A DNA stretch of 64,000 nt. Origin: an uncultured Lachnospiraceae bacterium (GTDB lineage: Bacteria; Bacillota; Clostridia; Lachnospirales; Lachnospiraceae). Below the pieces are notes generated by a model. It did no database searches. It was not told the DNA's origin and saw only the letters and a list, made by a program, of their open reading frames with translations. Position numbers and translations under genes: made by a program. The stretch spans positions 62,514 to 126,513 of the forward strand of contig ONAZ01000003.1 in assembly GCA_900315945.1 (NCBI GenBank), written 5' to 3'. The first letter of the stretch is position 1, and the number at the start of each line of letters is the position of its first letter. Shown here one piece after another: positions 10,278 to 19,171 of the stretch.

Positions 10278-11562
10278 TTTGTATAAACAATATAAAGAAT
10301 TTGGTATTACTGAAAATGTTTTTAAGTATTGCGAGAATGTTCTGGATTCTCTTGAAGAAAGATTTAAAGCCATTGACAAAACTGCAGAGTATAATCAGCT
10401 TAAAGTGTTAAAAGCAATGCAGGATGCAAGAGTTTCTGTAGAATGCTTTAATTCATCTACTGGTTATGGATATGGTGATATAGGTAGAGATAAGCTTGAA
10501 GAAGTATATAGAAATGTTTTCAAAGGAGAAGATGCATTAGTTAGACCGCAGATTACATGTGGAACACATGCTTTAGCACTTGCTCTTATGAGTAATCTAA
10601 GACCTGGAGATGAGCTTCTAAGTCCTGTTGGAAAACCATATGATACATTAGAAGAGGTAATAGGAATAAGAAAGTCAAAGGGCTCCCTTTCTGAATACAA
10701 CATTTCTTATAAACAGGTAGATCTTATAGATGATAAAGAATTTGACTATGAAGGAATAAGAAATGCTATAAATGACAAGACAAAACTTGTTACAATACAA
10801 AGAAGTAAAGGTTATGCTACAAGACCTAGTTTTGGCGTAGATGAATTAGGAAAGTTAATAAAATTCATTAAAGATATTAAACCAGAAATCATAGTTATGG
10901 TTGATAATTGCTATGGTGAATTTGTAGAAGATAAAGAACCTCTTGAAGTTGGGGCTGATATGATTGTAGGCTCCTTAATAAAAAACCCTGGTGGTGGACT
11001 TGCTCCTATTGGTGGTTATATTGTAGGTAAGAAAGAATGCGTACAGAATGCTGCTTATCGTCTTACATCTCCAGGACTTGGAAAAGAGGTTGGTGCATCT
11101 CTTAATGTTATTACTTCCATGTATCAGGGGCTATTCCTAGCTCCAACAGTTACTGCAAGTGCTCTTAAAGGAGCTATTTTTGCGGCAAATGTGTATGAAA
11201 GACTGGGATATAATGTTTTTCCTAAGGCAGATGATATACGTCACGATATTATTCAGGCTATAGAATTAAAAGAAGAAAAGGCTTTATTAGAATTTTGTAA
11301 AGGAATTCAGTATGCAGCACCTGTAGATAGCTTTGTAACACCAGAACCCTGGGACATGCCAGGATATGATTCTAAGGTTATTATGGCTGCAGGCGCATTT
11401 ATATCAGGTTCTTCCATTGAACTTAGCGCAGATGGTCCTTTAAAACCACCATATAATGTTTATTTTCAAGGTGGTCTGACCTGGCCTCATGTTAGATTTG
11501 GAATTATTAATTCTTTACAAAAATTACATGATGCCAATCTTGTTATAGATAGCAGGTTGTGA
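10270..11562 (+). CDS. Methionine gamma-lyase family / YnbB-like PLP enzyme
   Basis: This 430-residue protein belongs to the family once called 'aluminium resistance protein' (COG4100, B. subtilis YnbB), related to cystathionine/methionine gamma-lyases. Visible features are 'GYGYGDIGRDKLEEVY' near residue 61, 'QRSKGYATRPS', the cofactor-side 'DNCYGEFVE', and the probable PLP-binding lysine in 'GSLIKNPGGGLAPIGGY'. The true substrate of the family is not established. Its ATG overlaps the end of miaA by eight bases, so it is translationally coupled to it. Confidence 0.9.
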   Translation: MTDLYKQYKEFGITENVFKYCENVLDSLEERFKAIDKTAEYNQLKVLKAMQDARVSVECFNSSTGYGYGDIGRDKLEEVYRNVFKGEDALVRPQITCGTHALALALMSNLRPGDELLSPVGKPYDTLEEVIGIRKSKGSLSEYNISYKQVDLIDDKEFDYEGIRNAINDKTKLVTIQRSKGYATRPSFGVDELGKLIKFIKDIKPEIIVMVDNCYGEFVEDKEPLEVGADMIVGSLIKNPGGGLAPIGGYIVGKKECVQNAAYRLTSPGLGKEVGASLNVITSMYQGLFLAPTVTASALKGAIFAANVYERLGYNVFPKADDIRHDIIQAIELKEEKALLEFCKGIQYAAPVDSFVTPEPWDMPGYDSKVIMAAGAFISGSSIELSADGPLKPPYNVYFQGGLTWPHVRFGIINSLQKLHDANLVIDSRL

Positions 11563-11630
11563 TACAATTTAACGTAAGTTTGTGTGCATTTATATAAGTG
11601 TCCACGTCTTTTGAAGGGAGATTAATAAAA

Positions 11631-12644
11631 ATGGGAAATGCATATGGAATAGATTTGGGAACAAGCTATTTGAAAATATATGATAATTCATCAGATACCA
11701 TATTAAATGTTAGTAATACTATTGCTGTAGTTGAAGGTAATCAGATGTATTCTTATGGTGATGATGCATATTCTATGTATGAGAAAGCACCGGATAATAT
11801 TGATGTTTCATTTCCAATATCATGCGGTGTTATTGCTGATTTTGATAATATGCAGACTATGATTTTCAAGATACTAGAATCTGATCTTGGAGCGAGACTT
11901 AAGAATTCTGATATTACTATTGCAGTACCAACTGACATTACGGAAGTTGAGAAGAAAGCTTTTCAGGATTTGTTCTTAAAATCCAAGACTAAAGTAAAAA
12001 ATGTCAAATTATGCGAGAAACCAATTGCTGATGCCCTTGGAATTGGTCTTGATGTTACAGAACCAACGGGTGTAATGGTAGTTGATATAGGTGGTGATAC
12101 AACAGAGATATCTGTTATTTCTCTAGGAGGACTTGTTCAGACTCAACTACTTGAGTTTGGTGGTAACCTTCTTGATGAATCTATTGTTACTCATCTTAAG
12201 AGAAAATATAATCTTCTTATTGGTAAGAAGACAGCAAGGCAATTAAAAGAGAATATTGGCTGTGCAAAAAAAGGAAAAGACCAGAAAATGACAATTGTTG
12301 GAAGAAATGTTGTTAGTGGTCTTCCGGTTGAATTTGAAGTTGATTCTGATACAGTGTTTGAAGGAATTAAGACAGATCTTTCTAATATTTGTTCTGCTGT
12401 AAAGAGAGCTCTAGAGAAGGTTCCTCCTGAACTTGCAAAAGATATTGTTCATTCTGGTATTTATCTTACTGGTGGTGGCTCTAATCTTGATTCTCTTGCA
12501 GAATTCTTTAATGAAGAGACGAATATAGATGTAATTGTTTGTGAGAATAGTTCTGAAACAGTTGCTAAAGGACTTAATGCAGTTCACTCAGAACCAAAAT
12601 ATTCTAAATTTGGTTTTGAAATGCATACTAAAATATTTGGTTAA
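11631..12644 (+). CDS. mreB: Rod shape-determining protein MreB
   Basis: MreB is the actin-like filament protein that guides lateral wall synthesis. The 337-residue product starts at the ATG preceded by 'gaagggag', beginning 'MGNAYGIDLGTSYLK'. An upstream in-frame codon exists but lacks a ribosome site. Phosphate-binding motifs are seen: 'GIDLGTS', 'VVDIGGDTTEISVISLGG' and 'LTGGGSNLDSL'. The first of these commonly reads DLGTAN in MreB, so the Ser-Tyr here is a mild variation. It heads the mreB-mreC-mreD-PBP2-minC-rodA cluster. Confidence 0.95.
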   Translation: MGNAYGIDLGTSYLKIYDNSSDTILNVSNTIAVVEGNQMYSYGDDAYSMYEKAPDNIDVSFPISCGVIADFDNMQTMIFKILESDLGARLKNSDITIAVPTDITEVEKKAFQDLFLKSKTKVKNVKLCEKPIADALGIGLDVTEPTGVMVVDIGGDTTEISVISLGGLVQTQLLEFGGNLLDESIVTHLKRKYNLLIGKKTARQLKENIGCAKKGKDQKMTIVGRNVVSGLPVEFEVDSDTVFEGIKTDLSNICSAVKRALEKVPPELAKDIVHSGIYLTGGGSNLDSLAEFFNEETNIDVIVCENSSETVAKGLNAVHSEPKYSKFGFEMHTKIFG

Positions 12645-12653
12645 AGGATAATT

Positions 12654-13529
12654 ATGAGAAGAAAAAATCGTAATAAAATACCTAGCAAAATAATATTAGC
12701 TGTAATGGTACTTGTTTGTATAATACTTTTATTTACAAGTTATGTTGTGAATTTTACAAGCGGACCTATTCATACTATTGCCAACTACTTATTTGTGCCT
12801 ATGCAAAAGGGTATCGATTATGTTGGTAATACTTTGTTCCTTAATTCAGAAGAGAGTAAGACAAAAGAAGAGCTTCTTGCTGAGAATGAAGAACTAAGAA
12901 CTAAGGTAAATGAACTTACTGATCAGGTCAATAATATGGAGCTTTCTCAAAATGAATTAGATCAGCTTCAGACTTTATATAAATTAGACCAGCTTTACGG
13001 CAATTATGAAAAAACTGGTGCTCGTATTATTGCGAAGAATACAAGTAACTGGTTTAACTCATTTACTATTAATAAGGGTAGTTCAGATGGAATTGAAGTA
13101 GATATGAATGTAATTGCAGGTTCAGGACTTGTAGGTATTGTTACTGATGTTGGAACGCATTATTCCGTTGTTCGTGCAATTATTGATGATACATCATCTG
13201 TTTCTAGTCTAATTACTTCTACTAATGATAATTGTATTGTATCTGGTTCTTTGAAGGATATGACTAATGACAATATGATTCTTCTTAGCAATTTAGAAGA
13301 TGTTAATAATGCTGTTAAAGCAGGAGATTCGGTTGTTACATCTAATATTTCTGACAAGTATTTGCCAGGACTTCTTATTGGTTATGTAACAAGTATTAGT
13401 GATGATGATAATCATCTTACAAAGTCGGGTAAGATTACACCTGTAGTTGATTTCAAACACCTCCAGGATGTATTAGTTATTACGACAAAGAAGGAGACTG
13501 GCGATGTTGGAGTGGAAACCTCTAATTAA
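12654..13529 (+). CDS. mreC: Rod shape-determining protein MreC
   Basis: MreC links MreB filaments to the periplasmic wall-synthesis machinery. The 291-residue protein has a basic N-terminus, one membrane segment (about residues 12-34), a coiled coil (about 65-110), and the MreC beta-barrel domain with 'ARIIAKNTSNWFNSFTINKGSSDGI' split over residues 119-143 and 'SGLVGIVTDVG'. It follows mreB by nine bases and overlaps mreD by 26, consistent with one operon. Confidence 0.96.
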   Translation: MRRKNRNKIPSKIILAVMVLVCIILLFTSYVVNFTSGPIHTIANYLFVPMQKGIDYVGNTLFLNSEESKTKEELLAENEELRTKVNELTDQVNNMELSQNELDQLQTLYKLDQLYGNYEKTGARIIAKNTSNWFNSFTINKGSSDGIEVDMNVIAGSGLVGIVTDVGTHYSVVRAIIDDTSSVSSLITSTNDNCIVSGSLKDMTNDNMILLSNLEDVNNAVKAGDSVVTSNISDKYLPGLLIGYVTSISDDDNHLTKSGKITPVVDFKHLQDVLVITTKKETGDVGVETSN

Positions 13530-14043
13530 GAAAATTGTAATAATCGCATTAGTAATAATTGTATGTTATTTGCTCCAGACATGTATCTTTTCCCATCTTG
13601 CTCTTGCAAATGTAACACCTAATTTACTTATTGTTGTTACATCCGCCTTTGGATTTATGCGTGGTAGAAAAGATGGCATGTTTGTTGGCTTTTTCTGTGG
13701 TTTGTTGCTTGATTTAAGTGCAGGCACATATTTTGGAATGTATGCTCTTATTTTCTTGCTTATTGGCTATTTGAATGGACTTTTTTCTAAACTATTCTAT
13801 GGTGATGATATTAAGCTTCCTATTGTTTTAATAGCTGTAAGTGATTTGCTTTATTCTTTTGTAGTATATATTGTTCTTTTCCTGGTAAAAGGAAAATTTG
13901 ACTTTTTATTCTATCTTAGAGCATTAATTCTTCCAGAGGTTGTATATACAATACTTGTAAGTATTTTTCTATATTTGATCTTATATAAGCTCAATGTATT
14001 TATAGACAAAGAAGATAAAAGGAGCCGTAGTAGGTTTGTTTGA
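13504..14043 (+). CDS. mreD: Rod shape-determining protein MreD
   Basis: This small (179 residues), very hydrophobic protein has five or so membrane segments and the MreD features 'VTPNLLIVVTSAFGFMRG' and 'GFFCGLLLDLSAG'. It is a partner of MreC in the elongation complex. Its start overlaps the end of mreC and its stop overlaps the PBP2 start by eight bases. Identity rests on both hydrophobic pattern and position and is firm. Confidence 0.94.
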   Translation: MLEWKPLIKKIVIIALVIIVCYLLQTCIFSHLALANVTPNLLIVVTSAFGFMRGRKDGMFVGFFCGLLLDLSAGTYFGMYALIFLLIGYLNGLFSKLFYGDDIKLPIVLIAVSDLLYSFVVYIVLFLVKGKFDFLFYLRALILPEVVYTILVSIFLYLILYKLNVFIDKEDKRSRSRFV

Positions 14044-16885
14044 TTGGTTAATATCATTAAAAAATAAAATATTTGCTAGTAGAACGAACGTTATAGTAGC
14101 TATATTTGTCGTATTTAGTATCATATTATTAATACGTCTTTTTGTGTTACAGATTATCCTTGGCTCTAGTTATCAGGAAAATTATGACCTTAAGGTTGAA
14201 AAGACTCAGACTATAGATGCTACAAGAGGCAATATATATGATAGAAATGGTAATTTAATTGCATATAATGATCTTGCCTATGCTGTAACAATTCAAGATG
14301 TTGGCGATTACGAGACTACGAAAGAGAAGAATGAGAAGCTTAATGCAATTGCTTATGATTTAATCGTTAATATTGAGAAAAATGGAGATTCTATTATTAA
14401 TGATTTTGGAATTACAATAGATTCTAATGGTAATTATCAGTTTATTGATAGCGAAGGCACCAAATTACAGCGTTTTAGAGCTGATGTTTTTGGTTATGCT
14501 GATCCTAGTGATTTGACTTACAATAAGAAGATGAATTTTGATGAAGCAACTGCATCTGCAGATCAAATAATGGAATATTTGTGTAGTTCTAATAGATATA
14601 ATATATCAAGTGATTTACCTAAAGAAATGCAATATAAAATTGCCATTATAAGATATAGTATGGGACTTAATTCATATCAGAAATATATCTCTACAACTAT
14701 TGCTAATGATGTTAATGATAAGACAGTTGCTTACGTCGAAGAGAATAAGAATGAATTAACAGGTGTACAGATAGAAGAGAAGTCTATTAGAAAATATGAT
14801 GAAGCAGAAGCATTTTCGTCTATTGTGGGTTATGTTGGTAAAGTATCTACAGATGAATTAGAAGAATTAAAAGATGAATTTGGAGATGCTGAGCTTACGG
14901 ATTCTACAGGTAAAGTAGGTATTGAAAAATACATGAATACATATCTTACAGGTAAGAAAGGCTCAGAAACAATTTATGTTGATTCTCTTGGTAATCCAAT
15001 TTCTTCAACTAAGACGAAAGAACCTGAGTCTGGAAAGGATGTATATCTTTCTATTGATAAGAATTTACAGATTAATACATATAAACTGTTAGAACAGGAA
15101 ATAGCAGGTATATTATGCTCTAAAATTGCTAATATTAAAGATTTTCCTACTAATGAGAATACAAATGGATCAGATATTCTTATTCCTATATATGATGTAT
15201 ATTATGCTTTAATTAGTAATAATCTTGTTGATTCATCAAAGCTAAACGATAGCGATGCTAGTGATTGTGAGAAGAATATTTATAACGCTTTTAAAGCTAA
15301 AGAGGAAGAGGTTCATAATACTTTAAGGGGTATTTTATTAGATCCTAATCCAGTTGCTTACAAAGATTTACCGGATGAATATCAGAATTATATTACATTT
15401 ATTATTAGATCATTGAAATCAGATAATGTCTTAGTTGATGACAAAATTGATAAAGAAGATGATACTTATCTTAAATGGGCAGCAATGCAGATTAGTGTTA
15501 ATGAATATCTAAAATACGCTATTGAAGAAAATTGGATTGATATTTCCGTTCTTAATACTTCTAGTAAATATAATGATACAGATGAGTTGTATGAAGCACT
15601 TGTTGATTACATTCTTAATGAAATTTATAGTGATAAGGAATTTACTAAGTCAGTATATAAATATGCTATTTTGGATGATTATATATCTCCTAATGATTTG
15701 TGTGCAGCATTGTATGATCAAGGATTCTTGCCGCAGGATGATAATACTAGAAATGCACTTGCAAGAGGTTCTCTTGCACCATATGGCTTCCTATTATCTA
15801 AGATTAAATCCTTAGAGATAACTCCTGGACAGCTTGGGCTTGACCTATGTTCTGGATCTTCAGTTGTTATGGATTCTAAAACAGGAGAAATACTTGCTTG
15901 TGTATCTTATCCTGGATATAATAGTAACATTTTATCTAATCCAAAGGATTCGTCTTATTATACATTTATTAGTCTTAATAATTCTAAACCAATGTATAAT
16001 TATGCAACACAACAAAAGACTGCACCTGGTTCAACATTTAAGATTGTAAGTACAGCTGCTGGACTTGGTGAAGGAGTAATTGATACAGGTACTATTATTA
16101 CGGATTTGGGCGTATATGAGAATGTATCTAATAAGCCTAAATGCTGGATTTATCCAGGAAATCATGGCTCTATAAATGTGGCACAGGCCATACGTGATTC
16201 TTGTAACTATTTCTTCTATGAAGTAGGTGACAGACTTGCAGGTGGGCCAAATTATAACGATGCTATAGGTATTAAAAAGATTACAAAATATGCAAGTCTA
16301 TTTGGACTTGATAGAAAAACTGGGGTTGAAGTAGAAGAGAGTACATCTAATCTTGCTACAGAATTCCCTGTTATGGCAGCAATTGGTCAGTCTAATCACA
16401 ACTTAACTACGATTGCTCTTGCAAGGTATTCTAATGCTATTTCTAATTCGGGAAATATCTATAATCTTACTTTGCTAGATCATGTAGCAGATCAGGATGG
16501 AAATGTTGTTGAGAAATACTCACCAACTCTGGACGATCATGTTGATGCAGTTGACGTAAATGGTTGGAATTCTATTCACTCTGGAATGAGAATGATGGTT
16601 GAAGCGTATGAAGGATTTGCTGGATTCCCTATTCCTGTTGCAGGTAAGACAGGAACAGCTCAACAATCTTATGATAAACCTAACCATGCCTTGTTTATTG
16701 GTTATGCACCATATGATAATCCTGAGATATCTATTGCTACTAGAATAGCATTTGGATATACATCTCATAATGCTGCTGATGTATCGAAATGCATTATTGG
16801 TTGTTATTATAACTTGCCTGAATATCTGCAAATGATAAATGGTGAAGCAACCAATGTTGCTGCTAGTACAGCTAGAGCAGATTAG
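14036..16885 (+). CDS. mrdA: Penicillin-binding protein 2 (elongasome transpeptidase)
   Basis: A class B PBP that cross-links peptidoglycan during elongation, partner of RodA. The 949-residue product starts at a TTG placed about ten bases after 'aaaggag' inside the end of mreD. It has an N-terminal membrane segment (about 18-40), then the dimerisation domain with 'ATRGNIYDRNGNLIAYND'. The transpeptidase motifs are SxxK in 'PGSTFKIVS' (about residue 666), SxN in 'DSCNYFF' (about 721) and 'GKTGTAQQ' (about 871). About 240 residues are inserted between 'LSIDKNLQ' and 'GSSVVMDSKTGEILA', making it longer than enterobacterial PBP2. Confidence 0.95.
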   Translation: MFDWLISLKNKIFASRTNVIVAIFVVFSIILLIRLFVLQIILGSSYQENYDLKVEKTQTIDATRGNIYDRNGNLIAYNDLAYAVTIQDVGDYETTKEKNEKLNAIAYDLIVNIEKNGDSIINDFGITIDSNGNYQFIDSEGTKLQRFRADVFGYADPSDLTYNKKMNFDEATASADQIMEYLCSSNRYNISSDLPKEMQYKIAIIRYSMGLNSYQKYISTTIANDVNDKTVAYVEENKNELTGVQIEEKSIRKYDEAEAFSSIVGYVGKVSTDELEELKDEFGDAELTDSTGKVGIEKYMNTYLTGKKGSETIYVDSLGNPISSTKTKEPESGKDVYLSIDKNLQINTYKLLEQEIAGILCSKIANIKDFPTNENTNGSDILIPIYDVYYALISNNLVDSSKLNDSDASDCEKNIYNAFKAKEEEVHNTLRGILLDPNPVAYKDLPDEYQNYITFIIRSLKSDNVLVDDKIDKEDDTYLKWAAMQISVNEYLKYAIEENWIDISVLNTSSKYNDTDELYEALVDYILNEIYSDKEFTKSVYKYAILDDYISPNDLCAALYDQGFLPQDDNTRNALARGSLAPYGFLLSKIKSLEITPGQLGLDLCSGSSVVMDSKTGEILACVSYPGYNSNILSNPKDSSYYTFISLNNSKPMYNYATQQKTAPGSTFKIVSTAAGLGEGVIDTGTIITDLGVYENVSNKPKCWIYPGNHGSINVAQAIRDSCNYFFYEVGDRLAGGPNYNDAIGIKKITKYASLFGLDRKTGVEVEESTSNLATEFPVMAAIGQSNHNLTTIALARYSNAISNSGNIYNLTLLDHVADQDGNVVEKYSPTLDDHVDAVDVNGWNSIHSGMRMMVEAYEGFAGFPIPVAGKTGTAQQSYDKPNHALFIGYAPYDNPEISIATRIAFGYTSHNAADVSKCIIGCYYNLPEYLQMINGEATNVAASTARAD

Positions 16886-16898
16886 TATAGGAGTTATT

Positions 16899-17579
16899 AT
16901 GCGAAGTTCTGTCATAATTAAATCAACTAAATATGGAATTCTAATTTTGTTAGACGAAAATGTTAGTTTTGAAGAATTAGTCAAAGATATATGTACTAAA
17001 TTTGCTGAGTCAAGAAAGTTCTGGGGCAATGCTAGAATGATAATTTCCCTTGAAGGAAGAGACTTGTCGCCAGAAGAGACTCAGTGTATTGTAGATGCTA
17101 TTGAACTTAATTCAGATGTTAAGATTATTCTTATTGAGGATAAGAATGTTATTAGAGATATTAGAATGAAAGATAAGATTGATAAATATTTTCATGATGA
17201 TATCTATGTTAATGCCAAAATCATTAAAGGCAGCATTAAAAGAAATGCTAAAATCACATCTGATAGCAGCATTGTTATTCTAGGTGATGTAAAAAAGGGT
17301 GCAAAAGTAGAAGCTAGTGGTAATATTATAGTTATTGGTACTCTTGAAGGAGAGGCTTATGCCGGTTATCCTGAAGATAAGACAATGTATGTTGTTGCAC
17401 AGGAATTCTTAAGTGATGTTGTTACAATAGGTGGAATAACACGTAAGCCGGAGATGCATAAGAAGTGGTATCAACGTACTTCTAATAAAGACACTGAGCC
17501 ACTTGGCGTAATTGTTTGGAATGATAATGAATTATTAATAGAACCCTTAAGATCAGGTATTTTAAAGCATATAAAGTAG
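16899..17579 (+). CDS. minC: Septum site-determining protein MinC, atypical
   Basis: The 226-residue protein has a MinC N-terminal domain (1-100) and a C-terminal beta-solenoid (about 103-180) with 'SIVILGDVKKGAKV' and 'GNIIVIGTLEGEAYAG'. The start is the ATG after 'taggag'; an upstream in-frame codon lies inside PBP2. In most MinC proteins the solenoid begins with RSGQ, which contacts MinD. Here the aligned residues 114-117 are KRNA. The canonical next genes minD and minE are absent: rodA starts eight bases downstream. The last 45 residues are a tail extending beyond the solenoid. Family assignment is good, but MinD-dependent function is doubtful. Confidence 0.88.
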   Translation: MRSSVIIKSTKYGILILLDENVSFEELVKDICTKFAESRKFWGNARMIISLEGRDLSPEETQCIVDAIELNSDVKIILIEDKNVIRDIRMKDKIDKYFHDDIYVNAKIIKGSIKRNAKITSDSSIVILGDVKKGAKVEASGNIIVIGTLEGEAYAGYPEDKTMYVVAQEFLSDVVTIGGITRKPEMHKKWYQRTSNKDTEPLGVIVWNDNELLIEPLRSGILKHIK

Positions 17580-17587
17580 GAGAGTAA

Positions 17588-18697
17588 ATGTTATCTTATT
17601 TAAGAAACTATAAATTTAAGAATTATAGAATAAAACTTATAATATATGTTGTAATACTTACAATTATTGGAATTCTAGTAATTGGGTCAGCTAATCAGGA
17701 TTACCAATCGAAGCAGATACTAGGCTTTGTTATTGGTATTGTTGTTATGGTTGTTGTATCCTTGGTGGACTATGATTTTATACTTAATTTCCATTGGGTG
17801 TATTATGGAATTAGCTGTTTTCTTCTTGTTCTTGTTTTGATATTTGGTACAACTGTAGGTGGTGCAACAAGATGGATTGATCTAGGTATTCGCTTTCAAC
17901 CATCAGAGTTATGTAAGATACTTTTGATATTGTTTTTTGCTAGATATCTTATGATTTATGAGGATGATATTAATAAACCTAAGAGATTAATTATAACAGT
18001 TGCACTTGCGGCAGTTCCTTTATTCTTAATACTTAGGGAACCTGACCTTTCAACTACGATTGTTACTTTTTTAATTATATTTACACTTATGTTTATTTCA
18101 GGACTTAGTGCTAAGATTGTGGCTATATTCTTTGGAGTTACAATACCATCTATTGGAATACTACTTCTTCTTATTATGAGAAAAGGCCAAACAATTCTTA
18201 GTGAATATCAAGGTCTTCGTATCTTAGCCTGGCTAAGGCCTGAAGATTATCCTGAAAGTGCTTATCAACAACAGAATTCTATAATGGCGATAGGTTCTGG
18301 ACAGTTCCTTGGTAAAGGCTTATATAATAATAGTGTTGATTCTGTAAAAAATGGTAATTATATATCTGAACCCCAAACAGATTTTATTTTTGCTGTATCT
18401 GGTGAAGAATTAGGTTTTATTGGATCGGTACTTATAGTATTATTATTATTAGCAATAGTTATTGAATGTATTGCCATTGGAAGAAAAGCTAAAGATTTAT
18501 CAGGTAAGCTTATTTGTATAGGTATGGCATGCTTTGTTGGATATCAAAGTTTCGTTAATATATGTGTTGTTACCGGACTTATGCCTAACACAGGACTTCC
18601 ACTTCCTTTCTTAAGTTATGGCCTTACGAGTCTTGTTACTTTATACATTGGAATTGGACTGGTGTTAAATGTTGGTCTGCAATCGAAGAAGTATTGA
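17588..18697 (+). CDS. rodA: SEDS-family glycosyltransferase RodA
   Basis: RodA polymerises lipid II during cell elongation together with PBP2. The 369-residue protein has about ten membrane segments and the SEDS signatures 'GGATRWIDLG', 'FQPSELCKI', 'LREPDLSTT' and 'TGLPLPFLSYG'. It is preceded by 'taggagag' and ends the cell-shape cluster. FtsW is closely related, but placement after mreBCD-PBP2 supports RodA. Confidence 0.93.
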   Translation: MLSYLRNYKFKNYRIKLIIYVVILTIIGILVIGSANQDYQSKQILGFVIGIVVMVVVSLVDYDFILNFHWVYYGISCFLLVLVLIFGTTVGGATRWIDLGIRFQPSELCKILLILFFARYLMIYEDDINKPKRLIITVALAAVPLFLILREPDLSTTIVTFLIIFTLMFISGLSAKIVAIFFGVTIPSIGILLLLIMRKGQTILSEYQGLRILAWLRPEDYPESAYQQQNSIMAIGSGQFLGKGLYNNSVDSVKNGNYISEPQTDFIFAVSGEELGFIGSVLIVLLLLAIVIECIAIGRKAKDLSGKLICIGMACFVGYQSFVNICVVTGLMPNTGLPLPFLSYGLTSLVTLYIGIGLVLNVGLQSKKY

Positions 18698-18775
18698 CAA
18701 AGAAGAATATATTAGAATTTATAATAAATTGTAATAATTTTATATAAATAGTATTACAAATGGAGGTATTTTACT

Positions 18776-19171
18776 ATGAATATTGGGTTTGTGGCTCATG
18801 ATTCAAAAAAGAAGCTTATGCAGAATTTTTGCATAGCTTATAGGGGGATTTTAAGTAAAAATGAATTATTTGCAACAGGCACAACAGGTCGTTTAATTGA
18901 AGAAGCGACTAATCTTTCGGTGCATAAGTATCTTGCAGGACATCTAGGGGGATGTCAGCAACTTGGCGCACAGATAGAGCATAATGAGATGGATCTTGTT
19001 ATTTTCTTAAGAGATCCGCTTACAGCAAAATCTCATGAGCCTGATGTAAATAATATTGTTAAGATCTGTGATGCTAATAACATTCCTTTAGCAACTAATC
19101 TTGCAACAGCTGAATTACTTATTAAATCACTTGACAGAGGAGACCTTGAGTGGCGTGATATGTACAAATAA
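18776..19171 (+). CDS. mgsA: Methylglyoxal synthase homologue with altered active site
   Basis: MgsA converts dihydroxyacetone phosphate to methylglyoxal. The 131-residue product aligns throughout: 'VAHD' (residues 6-9), 'ATGTTG' (33-38), 'RDPLTAKSHEPD' (79-90) and 'NIPLATNLATAE'. The family's GGDQQ motif reads GGCQQ here: Cys60 (codon TGT at 18953-18955) stands where E. coli has the catalytic Asp71. Counterparts of His19, Asp20, Asp91, His98 and Asp101 are kept. Loss of the base would be expected to abolish or change activity. A clear ribosome site (tggagg) precedes the ATG. Position after rodA is usual in Lachnospiraceae. Confidence 0.9.
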   Translation: MNIGFVAHDSKKKLMQNFCIAYRGILSKNELFATGTTGRLIEEATNLSVHKYLAGHLGGCQQLGAQIEHNEMDLVIFLRDPLTAKSHEPDVNNIVKICDANNIPLATNLATAELLIKSLDRGDLEWRDMYK

